64,000 bases of DNA from an uncultured Bacteriovoracaceae bacterium (GTDB taxonomy: Bacteria; Bdellovibrionota; Bacteriovoracia; Bacteriovoracales; Bacteriovoracaceae), in NCBI GenBank assembly GCA_950054155.1, contig CATLOT010000005.1:79096-143095 (forward strand), read 5' to 3'. Position numbers and translations under genes: made by a program. This document shows, one piece after another, positions 1-7,622 of the stretch (position 1 is the stretch's first letter; each line of letters starts with the position of its first letter). The notes below the pieces were generated by a model. The model ran no database searches. It was not told the origin of the DNA and saw only the letters and a list, made by a program, of their open reading frames with translations.

Positions 1-147
1 TTTAAAAGGCTTTGTGAGCATAGAAGCCTTGAAAGACAGCGCACTGTTTTTTGGGCCATGAAAGAAGAAGACCGCGTTCTCTTTAAGAGGGCCTTTTTAA
101 AGATGGTTGAAACAAAGATCCTCGATACCTCACCGGAGCTGCAATGA
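1..147 (+). CDS. C-terminal end of a gene cut by the window edge
   Basis: Frame 1 is open from the first base to a TGA at 145-147 and encodes 48 residues of a basic, helical-looking C-terminus (it ends ...KILDTSPELQ). Its stop overlaps the next start as ATGA, so it is most likely translationally coupled to the small secreted protein that follows. Too little of the protein is visible to name a family. Confidence 0.6.
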   Translation, partial: FKRLCEHRSLERQRTVFWAMKEEDRVLFKRAFLKMVETKILDTSPELQ

Positions 148-446
148 AAATAAGACAATCTCTTATCGTGCTCTTCTTTTTGTGTATGGTGGTTTTTCAA
201 AGTGCCCATGCAGAATATCGCGTTTTTCAATTTGCGATCAAAGCGAAGAATCCCTTTTCTCTTGATCAAAAATCCCACATTGTCACAAGCACTCTCGATC
301 CTCAAAGCTACCTCGCTTATCACGGCGGGACAGAGACTCTGAGCATTGATCTCATGCGCACTTGGATGTGTCGTGGTGATACTTCTGGCCAAAGAATCTG
401 CAGCCCCCCTGTCATGCAAAATGAAACGCTGACGGAGGTCAATTGA
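144..446 (+). CDS. small secreted protein, unknown function
   Basis: Encodes 100 residues. The N-terminus is a clear Sec signal peptide: a KIR basic start, a hydrophobic stretch at about residues 7-19, and an AHA cleavage site near residue 23. The mature part, about 77 residues, has two cysteines (around residues 76 and 85) that could form a disulfide in the periplasm. The start overlaps the upstream stop (ATGA) and the stop overlaps the next gene's TTG start (TTGA), so it sits inside an operon. I recognise no family. Confidence 0.7.
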   Translation: MKIRQSLIVLFFLCMVVFQSAHAEYRVFQFAIKAKNPFSLDQKSHIVTSTLDPQSYLAYHGGTETLSIDLMRTWMCRGDTSGQRICSPPVMQNETLTEVN

Positions 447-1621
447 AGGTTAACTCCCCTCAAATTGATGAAAATCGCCAAGCGATAAATAAGCTTTTAC
501 AAAAGCAGCGCAACGAAATTGCCCTTCGTGAAACGGAACTTGATAACATCCAAAAGATTTATAAAAAGAAAGAAGATCAAGAGCGCCTTGTTGGTGAAAA
601 GAAACTTCTCGATATTCACGATCGTAATAATAAAGAATTTCTTGAGGCCAATAAGAGCAAAGAAGAAAAACTCGCTCAGATTAAAGAACAATTTAGCGAC
701 ACTCAACAAAAGCTCTCCCTCCATGAAAGTGAACTTAAAAAAGGTCATGAAAATCGCATTATGAATGCGCGTGACAACCACAATATGCAGGCCCAAAGAA
801 TCTTTGAAGATGCTCAAGAGCAATTAAAAGATATCAACCTCACTACTAATTCCAAAATTAAAGACGTCAATGCCAAGACTGACCTTGAACTAACGCGCAT
901 TAAACATAAGAGCCAGCTGGCCATAGACAAAGCTGCTCATGAAAATAGCCTGCGTGTCACTCAGGAGCAAAATGGCCAGGCCGATGCCTTAAAAGTGGCT
1001 CAGAAGCAATTCTATGCCACTCAACAGCGCCAAGAAATGGAGCATAAGAATGCTCTTGCCGAGCAGCACCTCAAAAATAACGGCGAATTTCAAACCCGTG
1101 AGCGTATCCATAAAGACCGCACTGATGCCACAGAGAAGCACTACAATGAGCTTATTAAAGGAGAGAAGTCTTCTTTTGAGATGAAGTATCAGCGCATGGT
1201 CAAAGAACATCAAAGTGTTCTTGATCGCCTCCAATCGACCTTTAAAGAGCGCCTCGACAAGATTACATCAAGCTTTAAAAGCGAACATGCCGCCAAATCC
1301 GCTCGCAGTGAAGATGAATTTTATAGTCTGCACACTTTGAGCCCTAAGGTAAGAGAAGACGAAAAATTTTACTACGTCGACATTGAAACTCCCCCTCACG
1401 AAAAAGAGAATTACCACATTACGGCCCATGGCAGAAAAATAAAGGTCCAATTCAACCGTCGCAGTGAAGAGCGTCTTGATGGCAAAAATGGCGAAGTTCA
1501 GACGTCAAAGAGAAGTGAGACCCTCTCTAAAGAAATCAATGTGGCCCACATCGTTGATGACAAGAAAGTAAAAGTGGCCTACGAAGAAGGAGTGCTTTCC
1601 TATCGCTTGCCAAAAGCGTAA
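443..1621 (+). CDS. long coiled-coil protein with C-terminal HSP20/alpha-crystallin-like domain
   Basis: Encodes 392 residues from a TTG start at 443, preceded by GGAGG at 434-438 and overlapping the upstream stop. Residues about 10-300 are an almost uninterrupted charged helix rich in E, K, Q and R with heptad-like spacing, typical of a long coiled coil. Residues about 305-392 switch to beta structure and resemble the alpha-crystallin domain: a FYYVDIETPP opening, then a charged insertion, and a final GVLSYRLPK matching the GVL-x-(I/L)-x-(L/V)-PK signature of small heat-shock proteins. No signal peptide is visible, so it should be cytoplasmic. The domain call rests on motif recognition only. 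A chaperone-like or scaffold role is inference. Confidence 0.65.
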   Translation: MKVNSPQIDENRQAINKLLQKQRNEIALRETELDNIQKIYKKKEDQERLVGEKKLLDIHDRNNKEFLEANKSKEEKLAQIKEQFSDTQQKLSLHESELKKGHENRIMNARDNHNMQAQRIFEDAQEQLKDINLTTNSKIKDVNAKTDLELTRIKHKSQLAIDKAAHENSLRVTQEQNGQADALKVAQKQFYATQQRQEMEHKNALAEQHLKNNGEFQTRERIHKDRTDATEKHYNELIKGEKSSFEMKYQRMVKEHQSVLDRLQSTFKERLDKITSSFKSEHAAKSARSEDEFYSLHTLSPKVREDEKFYYVDIETPPHEKENYHITAHGRKIKVQFNRRSEERLDGKNGEVQTSKRSETLSKEINVAHIVDDKKVKVAYEEGVLSYRLPKA

Positions 1622-1630
1622 AATAGCACC

Positions 1631-2827
1631 ATGAAAAGACCCACCCTTGTTCACTTCCTCTCCCTAAAAACTGAAGAAAGCCTCAATATCAAGGCCTCGA
1701 TCACCATGAAAGAGAATATTCTCTCAGATCAAGTCCCCCAAGGCTTTGCTAAAGAAGTGGCCCAAGGAATTGTCCGCGAGATTGAAAAGGAATTACCCAC
1801 GCCTCGCTTTCCCATTCAGGCCTACAAGCTCCTTTCTGGTAGTGCCTTTCAAATGAAAATCACAGGGATTGGCGCCCAACAAGAAGTGCTCTTTAAAAAG
1901 ACTTACGACACGGATAGCTTTGGCAACCTCAGTGTTAAAATCCCCCTCAATGCCGAGCGCTCTCAAGTCAAGGCCCTCCAGGTTTATGAAGTGGGAAAAG
2001 AGCCAGGACTTGAACTGCATCTTGGAACCTTTATTCCTCTTGAAATCTCTAACCCTAAGAAAATTATTATCTGTGATTTTGATAAGACCTTAGTAGACAC
2101 CAAGTACTCGACAACCAGTGAGCTTTATAAGTCCCTGACAAAGCCCATGGAATACTTCCCTACGGTGACCAATAGTGTAGATATTTTAAAGGGCTATATT
2201 GACAAAGGCTTTCATCCTTTTATCCTCAGTGCTAGTCCTCACTTTTATGAAGAGGCCATGAGGGATTGGCTCTACAAGAATCAAATATATACCGCTGGTA
2301 TTTTTCTTAAAGACTATCGTCACGTCTTTAGCCTCTTTGAACTCGACTTGACCCCGAAGGATCTTAAAATCCAAGGGCTCTATAAGATTAATCACCTTCT
2401 TGATATCCTTCTTCTCACTGGAATTCCTGATGAGCTCGTCCTCATGGGTGATAATTTTGAATCGGACCCGATTATTTATTTGTCCCTAACAAGCCTTTTA
2501 AAAGAGACACAAGATCCTTGGCAGTTATGGAATTATCTGAGAAAGCTTGAAGCCTTTCAGATGAACCGCAAACAAAACTCGATTCTTCTTAATAAGGTTT
2601 ATCAAATTTCCAATCTTCTCAGTGCCCGCACCGAAAAAGGAAAGGGCTACCCGGAAATTAAAATCTTTATTCGCAAGAAAGTTGATGAAACAAGTATTGA
2701 GATGCCCGAGAGCCTTAATCAACACTCAAGCCATATCGAGCTCTACGAGGGCCTTCCCCCTAGTTTGGCCATCAAAGAAAGCCAGAAGCTTAAGAGTAAA
2801 GAAGCTCTGGAGCAAAAAGAAGAATAA
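1631..2827 (+). CDS. HAD-fold, App1/DUF2183-like phosphatase domain protein
   Basis: Encodes 398 residues. After about 140 residues of beta-rich sequence there is a HAD motif I, DFDKTLVD (aspartates at about 149 and 151). It is followed by LSASPHFYEEAM (motif II-like S at about 200) and MGDNFESDP at about 271-279, the acidic motif IV. This order matches the App1/DUF2183 group, whose yeast member is a phosphatidate phosphatase. No signal peptide is present, unlike the other App1-like protein at 12629-13432. It lies 9 bp after the coiled-coil gene and is probably in the same operon. Substrate is unknown; phosphatase activity is inferred from intact HAD motifs. Confidence 0.65.
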   Translation: MKRPTLVHFLSLKTEESLNIKASITMKENILSDQVPQGFAKEVAQGIVREIEKELPTPRFPIQAYKLLSGSAFQMKITGIGAQQEVLFKKTYDTDSFGNLSVKIPLNAERSQVKALQVYEVGKEPGLELHLGTFIPLEISNPKKIIICDFDKTLVDTKYSTTSELYKSLTKPMEYFPTVTNSVDILKGYIDKGFHPFILSASPHFYEEAMRDWLYKNQIYTAGIFLKDYRHVFSLFELDLTPKDLKIQGLYKINHLLDILLLTGIPDELVLMGDNFESDPIIYLSLTSLLKETQDPWQLWNYLRKLEAFQMNRKQNSILLNKVYQISNLLSARTEKGKGYPEIKIFIRKKVDETSIEMPESLNQHSSHIELYEGLPPSLAIKESQKLKSKEALEQKEE

Positions 2828-3020
2828 ACCCGACACAGAAAATAAGACCCACGCGATGAAAACGAGCGATATTCTCTTTAGGAGTATAGCGAGTAAGTGC
2901 TTTTGTTAGGGGCAATTCAAGAAGATCAAATCCAATAATTTCAAGATAAATGCGAAATGCAGCGAGGCACATCATTCCAATCAAGACTTCTTGAGTGGGA
3001 TTCATTAAAATAGATATCAT
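2790..3020 (-). CDS. small membrane protein, unknown
   Basis: Encodes 76 residues with two hydrophobic segments (about residues 10-30 and 54-73). The ATG at 3020 is preceded on the minus strand by AAGGGG about 7 bases upstream, a good ribosome binding site, which supports it as real. The 3' end overlaps the convergent phosphatase-like gene by 38 bp. No family recognised. It could still be a chance frame, but the hydrophobic profile and binding site argue against that. Confidence 0.5.
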   Translation of the reverse strand: MISILMNPTQEVLIGMMCLAAFRIYLEIIGFDLLELPLTKALTRYTPKENIARFHRVGLIFCVGFILLFAPELLYS

Positions 3021-3060
3021 AGCTAAACCCCTTATTTAAAAACTTAAAAAGTAGAGCGAT

Positions 3061-4704
3061 TTGGACAAGAATAATTTCCTCCCCATCCATACTCTTCTCG
3101 GTGATGAGACTGAAAACTTCTATCAATTGGGCCTGCATGATCGCCAACGGCACACTTTACTCCTCGATCACGCAAAAGGACTCTTCAGATCGCGCCGTGC
3201 CCCTTTAAATCAGACCATTCAAAAGATTATTCAAGCGGGCGTGGCCCCCAGTCTTGAGTTTTACCCACGCTTTAAAAGACGAATTACGGCCTATGCTGAA
3301 GGCCTTCAAAAGAGCCCCTCTGAAGTCGCTATGGGCCTTCTTATTCCTGAGATGATGTGCTTTATGGATAAGTGGATTCCTGGAATCCCCCACACTCTGC
3401 TTGGCTGCAGTTCTGCCTTTATTTGGTGCACGAAAAGAGATGCCCTCGTTCACGGCAGAACACTCGACTTTCCCTTTCACGGCAGCTTTGATGTTCATGA
3501 GCGCGCCATTCAAAGCCAACTCAATAACGGCCCCATGACCCTAAGCTTTAGTAGCGCGGGCTTTCCCTTTCCCTCAATTACAGCGATGAGTGAAGCGGGC
3601 TATACCCTAGGACTTCACCAGAAGTTCAGCCGTACCTTTCACTACCAAGGCACGCCCATTTTTGATCTTATTTTTGAGATGCTGCAAAACTGTGACTCCC
3701 TTGAAGAAGTGGTGCGCTTTCTTAAAAAGAGTGAAAGCTTAACGGCTTGGTCTCTTTACATGGGCTTTCAAGATGGCCGCGTCCTAAGCTTTGAAATCGA
3801 TGGGGATCAACATTACCACTCGATCCATCAGGCCACGGAAGATAAGCCCCTCTACTTTTGTAATCAACGAGAAAATAAGAAACTCATCAGTCATGAGATC
3901 ATGCCCTATGGCTTTGAGCTTTATAATGAAATGCGCCTAGAGATGAGGCATAAGAAACTTAAGGCGCTCGGCCTTTCACGAAAGAAGAAGTGGGATGCAG
4001 AGAGTCTGATGCGCTTTATCGGTGTTGCTGATGAGCAAAGTAAAACCGAATCTTCTCTTTATAAAGCTGATCCCATGACCCCATCGGCCCTGCAAAATAT
4101 TGTCATGGTCCCTCAAGCACAGGAAGCACTGGTGGTCACTGGTTTAGGCCCCAAATTCTTTAGCGGTAAAGTGCAAAAAATAAGTAATACCTTTGATCGC
4201 GTCCGCCAAGAGACCATCACAATCAAAGGAAAGGTCAATGAGCCTCGCTTTCGAAAAGGCAATTACCATTTCATGCAGGCCCAAGTGGCCCAGGACCGAG
4301 GTGAAATTCATAAAACCTATCACCATATTCAATTGGCCATTGAATACCTTCAAGACTACCCCATGGGCGTAATCGCAAAATTTTACTTTCTCGTCTTTCA
4401 ATACATGCATGAAGAGCACAAGAAAGTTCTCTCTGTGCTCTTGGGTGAATTTAAAAAATTAGAGGGAAAACTTCCTCCCTATCTTCAAGATCACAACACT
4501 CTCTTTTTAAGTCGTCTTGAAAAAATTCTCAAAGGCCAAATCTCAGCAGGTATTGATGAGATCAAACACCCGAGTCTGCAAAGAGTCTTTGAGTTTGAAA
4601 AGAAGATGCCGCGCTTACTCTTTCACGCAGTCACCAAGGAATTGATGGCCCCGAGATTAGACCTCCTCGATATCTTCTATCCTCATATCAAGGCCTCCCG
4701 TTAA
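3061..4704 (+). CDS. Ntn-hydrolase-like protein of the C45/NAAA acyltransferase-amidase type
   Basis: Encodes 547 residues from a TTG start; no good upstream ATG exists. Around residue 116 is LLGCSSAF, followed by HGRTLDFPF at about 131-139. This pairing of a nucleophile cysteine with a downstream GRxLD(F/W) loop is typical of the choloylglycine-hydrolase/acid-ceramidase/C45 families, which cleave or transfer amide-linked acyl groups. An internal FEIDG around residue 245 is also family-like. The last 130 or so residues look helical (TPR-like) and are not part of the usual catalytic fold. No signal peptide is seen. The substrate cannot be deduced, and whether it self-processes before the cysteine is open. 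Confidence 0.6.
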   Translation: MDKNNFLPIHTLLGDETENFYQLGLHDRQRHTLLLDHAKGLFRSRRAPLNQTIQKIIQAGVAPSLEFYPRFKRRITAYAEGLQKSPSEVAMGLLIPEMMCFMDKWIPGIPHTLLGCSSAFIWCTKRDALVHGRTLDFPFHGSFDVHERAIQSQLNNGPMTLSFSSAGFPFPSITAMSEAGYTLGLHQKFSRTFHYQGTPIFDLIFEMLQNCDSLEEVVRFLKKSESLTAWSLYMGFQDGRVLSFEIDGDQHYHSIHQATEDKPLYFCNQRENKKLISHEIMPYGFELYNEMRLEMRHKKLKALGLSRKKKWDAESLMRFIGVADEQSKTESSLYKADPMTPSALQNIVMVPQAQEALVVTGLGPKFFSGKVQKISNTFDRVRQETITIKGKVNEPRFRKGNYHFMQAQVAQDRGEIHKTYHHIQLAIEYLQDYPMGVIAKFYFLVFQYMHEEHKKVLSVLLGEFKKLEGKLPPYLQDHNTLFLSRLEKILKGQISAGIDEIKHPSLQRVFEFEKKMPRLLFHAVTKELMAPRLDLLDIFYPHIKASR

Positions 4705-4825
4705 GTGACTGCTTTTTATGGCGCCTTTTAAATAAAGAAAATTTAAATTATAGAGCTAACCTTCTCAAATTATTAGAGCTGATTTCTTTATCTGCGTGAG
4801 ATTAAAGAAAAATCAGTAAGCCCCC

Positions 4826-4831
4826 TATAAT
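4826..4831 (+). promoter_or_regulatory. perfect -10 box upstream of the 4907 gene
   Basis: TATAAT lies about 75 bp before the TTG start at 4907. The matching -35 position (about 4803-4808) is a weak TAAAGA. An imperfect hairpin (4779-4816) sits just upstream. The box fits a housekeeping-type promoter for the secreted protein gene. Confidence 0.4.
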
Positions 4832-4906
4832 AGATAAAAACACTCAAGCTTTTAGCGCTCTTACCGATAAGCTCAATGCTTTCGTTTAGCGGCAAGGAAT
4901 GGTTTT

Positions 4907-5668
4907 TTGAAAAGGCACAGTTTTAGAAAATTCATTTTCCCTTTGGTGATCTCACTTGTGAGCACTCCTCTCTTTGCCGATGGCCTCAATGCTTTTTTAG
5001 GAAGTGAAAACGCTCAGGTAGGAATTTGTGGCAATATGCCCGTGGAGCGCAAAAGGCGCGATTGCCTTAAGTCAACCGATCTTAAACAGTGTCTAGAACT
5101 CGACCGTAGCAATCCTCTCTATGTCATGAGCCAGGACCGTGAAGAAAACTTTCTTTGCATCAATACAAGTTCTACGACTGGCAGCCAGATTATCGAAGAG
5201 ATGGTCTCTTCATCCCTTGAGATGTGCCTCAGTGAAAATGTAAATAGCTTCTATAGCGACATTATTGAAAATCCAGAGTTTCAAGAGATCTCTCAACAAT
5301 TTAAAGAGAGCCTAGGCATTCCTTTAAAGCTTAACTACGCCATCGATACCCTTAATAGCGTCAGCAGTATTCAGCTTGACCTCAGAGAGTTTAGAGGACC
5401 AGGTCAGGGTGAGGATGATATCACTCTCAATGTTAGCCCCTATAGCCAATCAGCCCCTTGCCTTAAAATTAATTCCAAAAATATTCTTAAAAAAGTCTCT
5501 CAAGAACTCGCTCGTCTCACCATCAAACGAGGAACAGAAGAATCACAGCTCTACGGAGAAAAGAGAGATGACTCACGTCGTGTCTTTGATGCGAGTCGCT
5601 TTGGTGTGGCCCAAAAAGAGGAGGAAGGCTTCAAGGAAGCCGACCGTAAAATGGCCTCAGAAAGATAG
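4907..5668 (+). CDS. secreted protein, unknown function
   Basis: Encodes 253 residues from a TTG start with AAGGA about 8-10 bases upstream. A signal peptide spans residues 1-24 (hydrophobic core FPLVISLVS, cleavage after LFA). The mature protein has several cysteines between residues 40 and 110 (CGNMP, RDCLK, QCLEL, FLCIN, MCLSE), suggesting disulfides, and a highly charged C-terminal tail. It stands alone, convergent with the Lon-domain gene. No family recognised. Confidence 0.7.
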   Translation: MKRHSFRKFIFPLVISLVSTPLFADGLNAFLGSENAQVGICGNMPVERKRRDCLKSTDLKQCLELDRSNPLYVMSQDREENFLCINTSSTTGSQIIEEMVSSSLEMCLSENVNSFYSDIIENPEFQEISQQFKESLGIPLKLNYAIDTLNSVSSIQLDLREFRGPGQGEDDITLNVSPYSQSAPCLKINSKNILKKVSQELARLTIKRGTEESQLYGEKRDDSRRVFDASRFGVAQKEEEGFKEADRKMASER

Positions 5669-5673
5669 AATCC

Positions 5674-6279
5674 CTACGCTACCAGATATTGACCAATCAA
5701 TTGAATTTTTTCATTAATGTCATTTTGTTTAAAGACACTGAGCTTGTGGTCAAATGACTTCATTAAATGATCTGAATAAAAGGCCACCAATTCATTGGGT
5801 GTATTAAGGTTACTCATCAGAATTTCAGCTTCTCGATCGTTCTTTAGAAGCTCACTTACCTGCTCTTTGGTAATACTCTTAAGCCGGCGGTAGAGAAAGG
5901 TTTGCTCACTTTCAAGCTGGTCTTGATAGGAGACTTCCTTAAGTTCTGCCTTAAGAAAGCCACGCTCATCCTCTGTGAGATCACAGAGCTTTCCCTTACC
6001 TTCACCATTGACCACGACCACCTGGGAGCCTTGAGGAGTGGTTGTCAGGACCTGAGGTGTCCCAAATCCCACCTCACAGAAGACTTCACAATACGTCTCA
6101 TGAGGAATACTGACTCCCCCTTCTAAGGGAGTCGAGCAAGCGTGCCCTAGGGCCATGGGAATATCATTTTCAAGGCAATCCTCAAGCAGAGCGAGGTAAC
6201 GCGGCTCGAAAATATTGAGGGTTAATTTCCCTCCGGGGCTTAGGATTAATTTTGAAAGGGGAAAAAGATTTGCTTTCAT
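5674..6279 (-). CDS. LON substrate-binding domain protein
   Basis: Encodes 201 residues. The N-terminus FPLSKLILSPGGKLTLNIFEPRYLALLEDCL is the characteristic opening of the Lon N-terminal (LAN/PF02190) domain, with the conserved FEPRY segment. There is no AAA+ or protease domain, so this is a stand-alone LON-domain protein such as those encoded in many proteobacteria, of unproven function. It lies convergent with the 4907 gene, 5 bp away. The ribosome binding site is weak. A role in binding unfolded protein is only inferred from the Lon parallel. Confidence 0.75.
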   Translation of the reverse strand: MKANLFPLSKLILSPGGKLTLNIFEPRYLALLEDCLENDIPMALGHACSTPLEGGVSIPHETYCEVFCEVGFGTPQVLTTTPQGSQVVVVNGEGKGKLCDLTEDERGFLKAELKEVSYQDQLESEQTFLYRRLKSITKEQVSELLKNDREAEILMSNLNTPNELVAFYSDHLMKSFDHKLSVFKQNDINEKIQLIGQYLVA

Positions 6280-6333
6280 ACTTCTATGAAAACGAAATCC
6301 GTGGAAAGAGTCAAGGAAGCTTAGGCCCTTTGT

Positions 6334-6729
6334 CTAACGGCTACAGGGAACTTCCACTCCATGTCTATACTCAAACTCTATTTCTGTCCAAGGGACATCC
6401 TGTTGTTCCGTACAGCCCTTATACTTGTGGCAGTCAATAATCCGATAGGTTCTCTCACCGACACCTAAAATTTTTGTAAATTCCCAGCCATCTTTTTGCT
6501 TAGAGAGGCAAATGCCAGCAAGATACTTATGTCCTCTCTCCTTAGCCTTAGCTAGCTTTTCCTTTTCTAGAGCTAAAGGATCGGCCTTGAGTTTTTTAAT
6601 TTCCTCTCTCTTTTTAAGATCAGCTTGAACATCAGCAGATTGAAAATCATTGAGACTCTTATCTTTAAGAAAGTAGGCTAATCCACCGAGAATAAGAGCA
6701 GCAAAAAAAATTAACTTCTTAGGGATCAT
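6334..6729 (-). CDS. membrane-anchored protein, unknown
   Basis: Encodes 131 residues. One hydrophobic segment (about residues 4-21) begins the protein, followed by a Lys/Glu-rich linker (40-65) and a small C-terminal domain with four cysteines (in GICLS, IDCHKYKGC and VPCSR). AAGGAG lies about 8 bases before the ATG at 6729. The topology predicts an inner-membrane anchor with a periplasmic, possibly disulfide-bonded domain. No family recognised. Confidence 0.65.
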   Translation of the reverse strand: MIPKKLIFFAALILGGLAYFLKDKSLNDFQSADVQADLKKREEIKKLKADPLALEKEKLAKAKERGHKYLAGICLSKQKDGWEFTKILGVGERTYRIIDCHKYKGCTEQQDVPWTEIEFEYRHGVEVPCSR

Positions 6730-6778
6730 AGAATTTTCTCCTTATTAAGAGAATTATAGCAGAAAAAGTGAAAATTTT

Positions 6779-7501
6779 TTAAAGAGCATTCCAAAAAAGA
6801 CGCACACTCACGACATCGTTAATATCATCTGAGCGGATATAATCTGCTGTCTTATTCTCGCCCTTGAGAACAATGAAGCGCGTGTAATTGACCATAATCA
6901 TGCCATTCCACGGAACAAAGGGAAAAATGCCATTAAAACTAAAAGAAGAATAGCCGGCGCCACTAACACCTGTTGGACCGTAGAGGTATTTATTCATTTT
7001 CTTTTCACTAAAACTCAGGCGCGCCTGCACACTAGTAAAAGGCAGCAGTGGGGCGCCTAAGAAAACTTCACTATGAAGACCAATATTCTCTTTCACTTCT
7101 CGTGCTAAGAAAGCCCCTGCATTAAAGCGCTTTCGCCAGCCAAAGTTGTATTGAAACTGAGTTTGCAACTCAAAGGAGGAACTTCTCTTATTGCGATAAT
7201 CCTCTTCATGATCGCCAAAGTGAATGGGAGGATCATTGTCATCCCAAAAATTAACGCCGACTCGCCACTGAAAATCATCGAGACGAGTTGTAGGAGTGTA
7301 GAAAATATTGGGTCCCGCTACAAAAAGCCGATCATAAAAGATAAGCATAGGACCAGCGATTGCGGTGGCCTTTGGCCAGGTCACCGCTCCCCGATAAACT
7401 TGCTGACTATTATAATTGGCCATAACTCTTAAACCAAAGGGTCTTGCCAAAGGTGAAGAATTCACGAGAAAAAGAATCAGAAATAGCGGCCAATTTTTCA
7501 C
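6779..7501 (-). CDS. outer-membrane beta-barrel protein, MipA/OmpV-like
   Basis: Encodes 240 residues from a GTG start. A signal peptide occupies about residues 1-19. The rest alternates aromatic and polar residues in strand-like stretches and ends in Phe-Trp-Asn-Ala-Leu, not the usual terminal Phe. The spacing and motifs (GPMLIFYDRLFVAGP early, then paired strands) resemble the MipA/OmpV family of scaffolding or porin-like barrels. It lies 49 bp upstream of the membrane-anchored gene at 6334-6729, in the same direction. The family call is tentative. Confidence 0.55.
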   Translation of the reverse strand: MKNWPLFLILFLVNSSPLARPFGLRVMANYNSQQVYRGAVTWPKATAIAGPMLIFYDRLFVAGPNIFYTPTTRLDDFQWRVGVNFWDDNDPPIHFGDHEEDYRNKRSSSFELQTQFQYNFGWRKRFNAGAFLAREVKENIGLHSEVFLGAPLLPFTSVQARLSFSEKKMNKYLYGPTGVSGAGYSSFSFNGIFPFVPWNGMIMVNYTRFIVLKGENKTADYIRSDDINDVVSVRLFWNAL

Positions 7502-7622
7502 CTTCTCAGTATGACCGATTAATTCAGATATTCAAATTCCAAATGAAAACCTAACACATTTTTCTTAATGATTTCTTCCCAATATCCCTTAAAATAGGGA
7601 TGAAATAAGTGAAGGAGTAATT

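Noticed and set aside
4779..4816. Hairpin as terminator of the Ntn-hydrolase-like gene
   Set aside because: Imperfect stem with no T-run and a -10 box just after it; function unclear.
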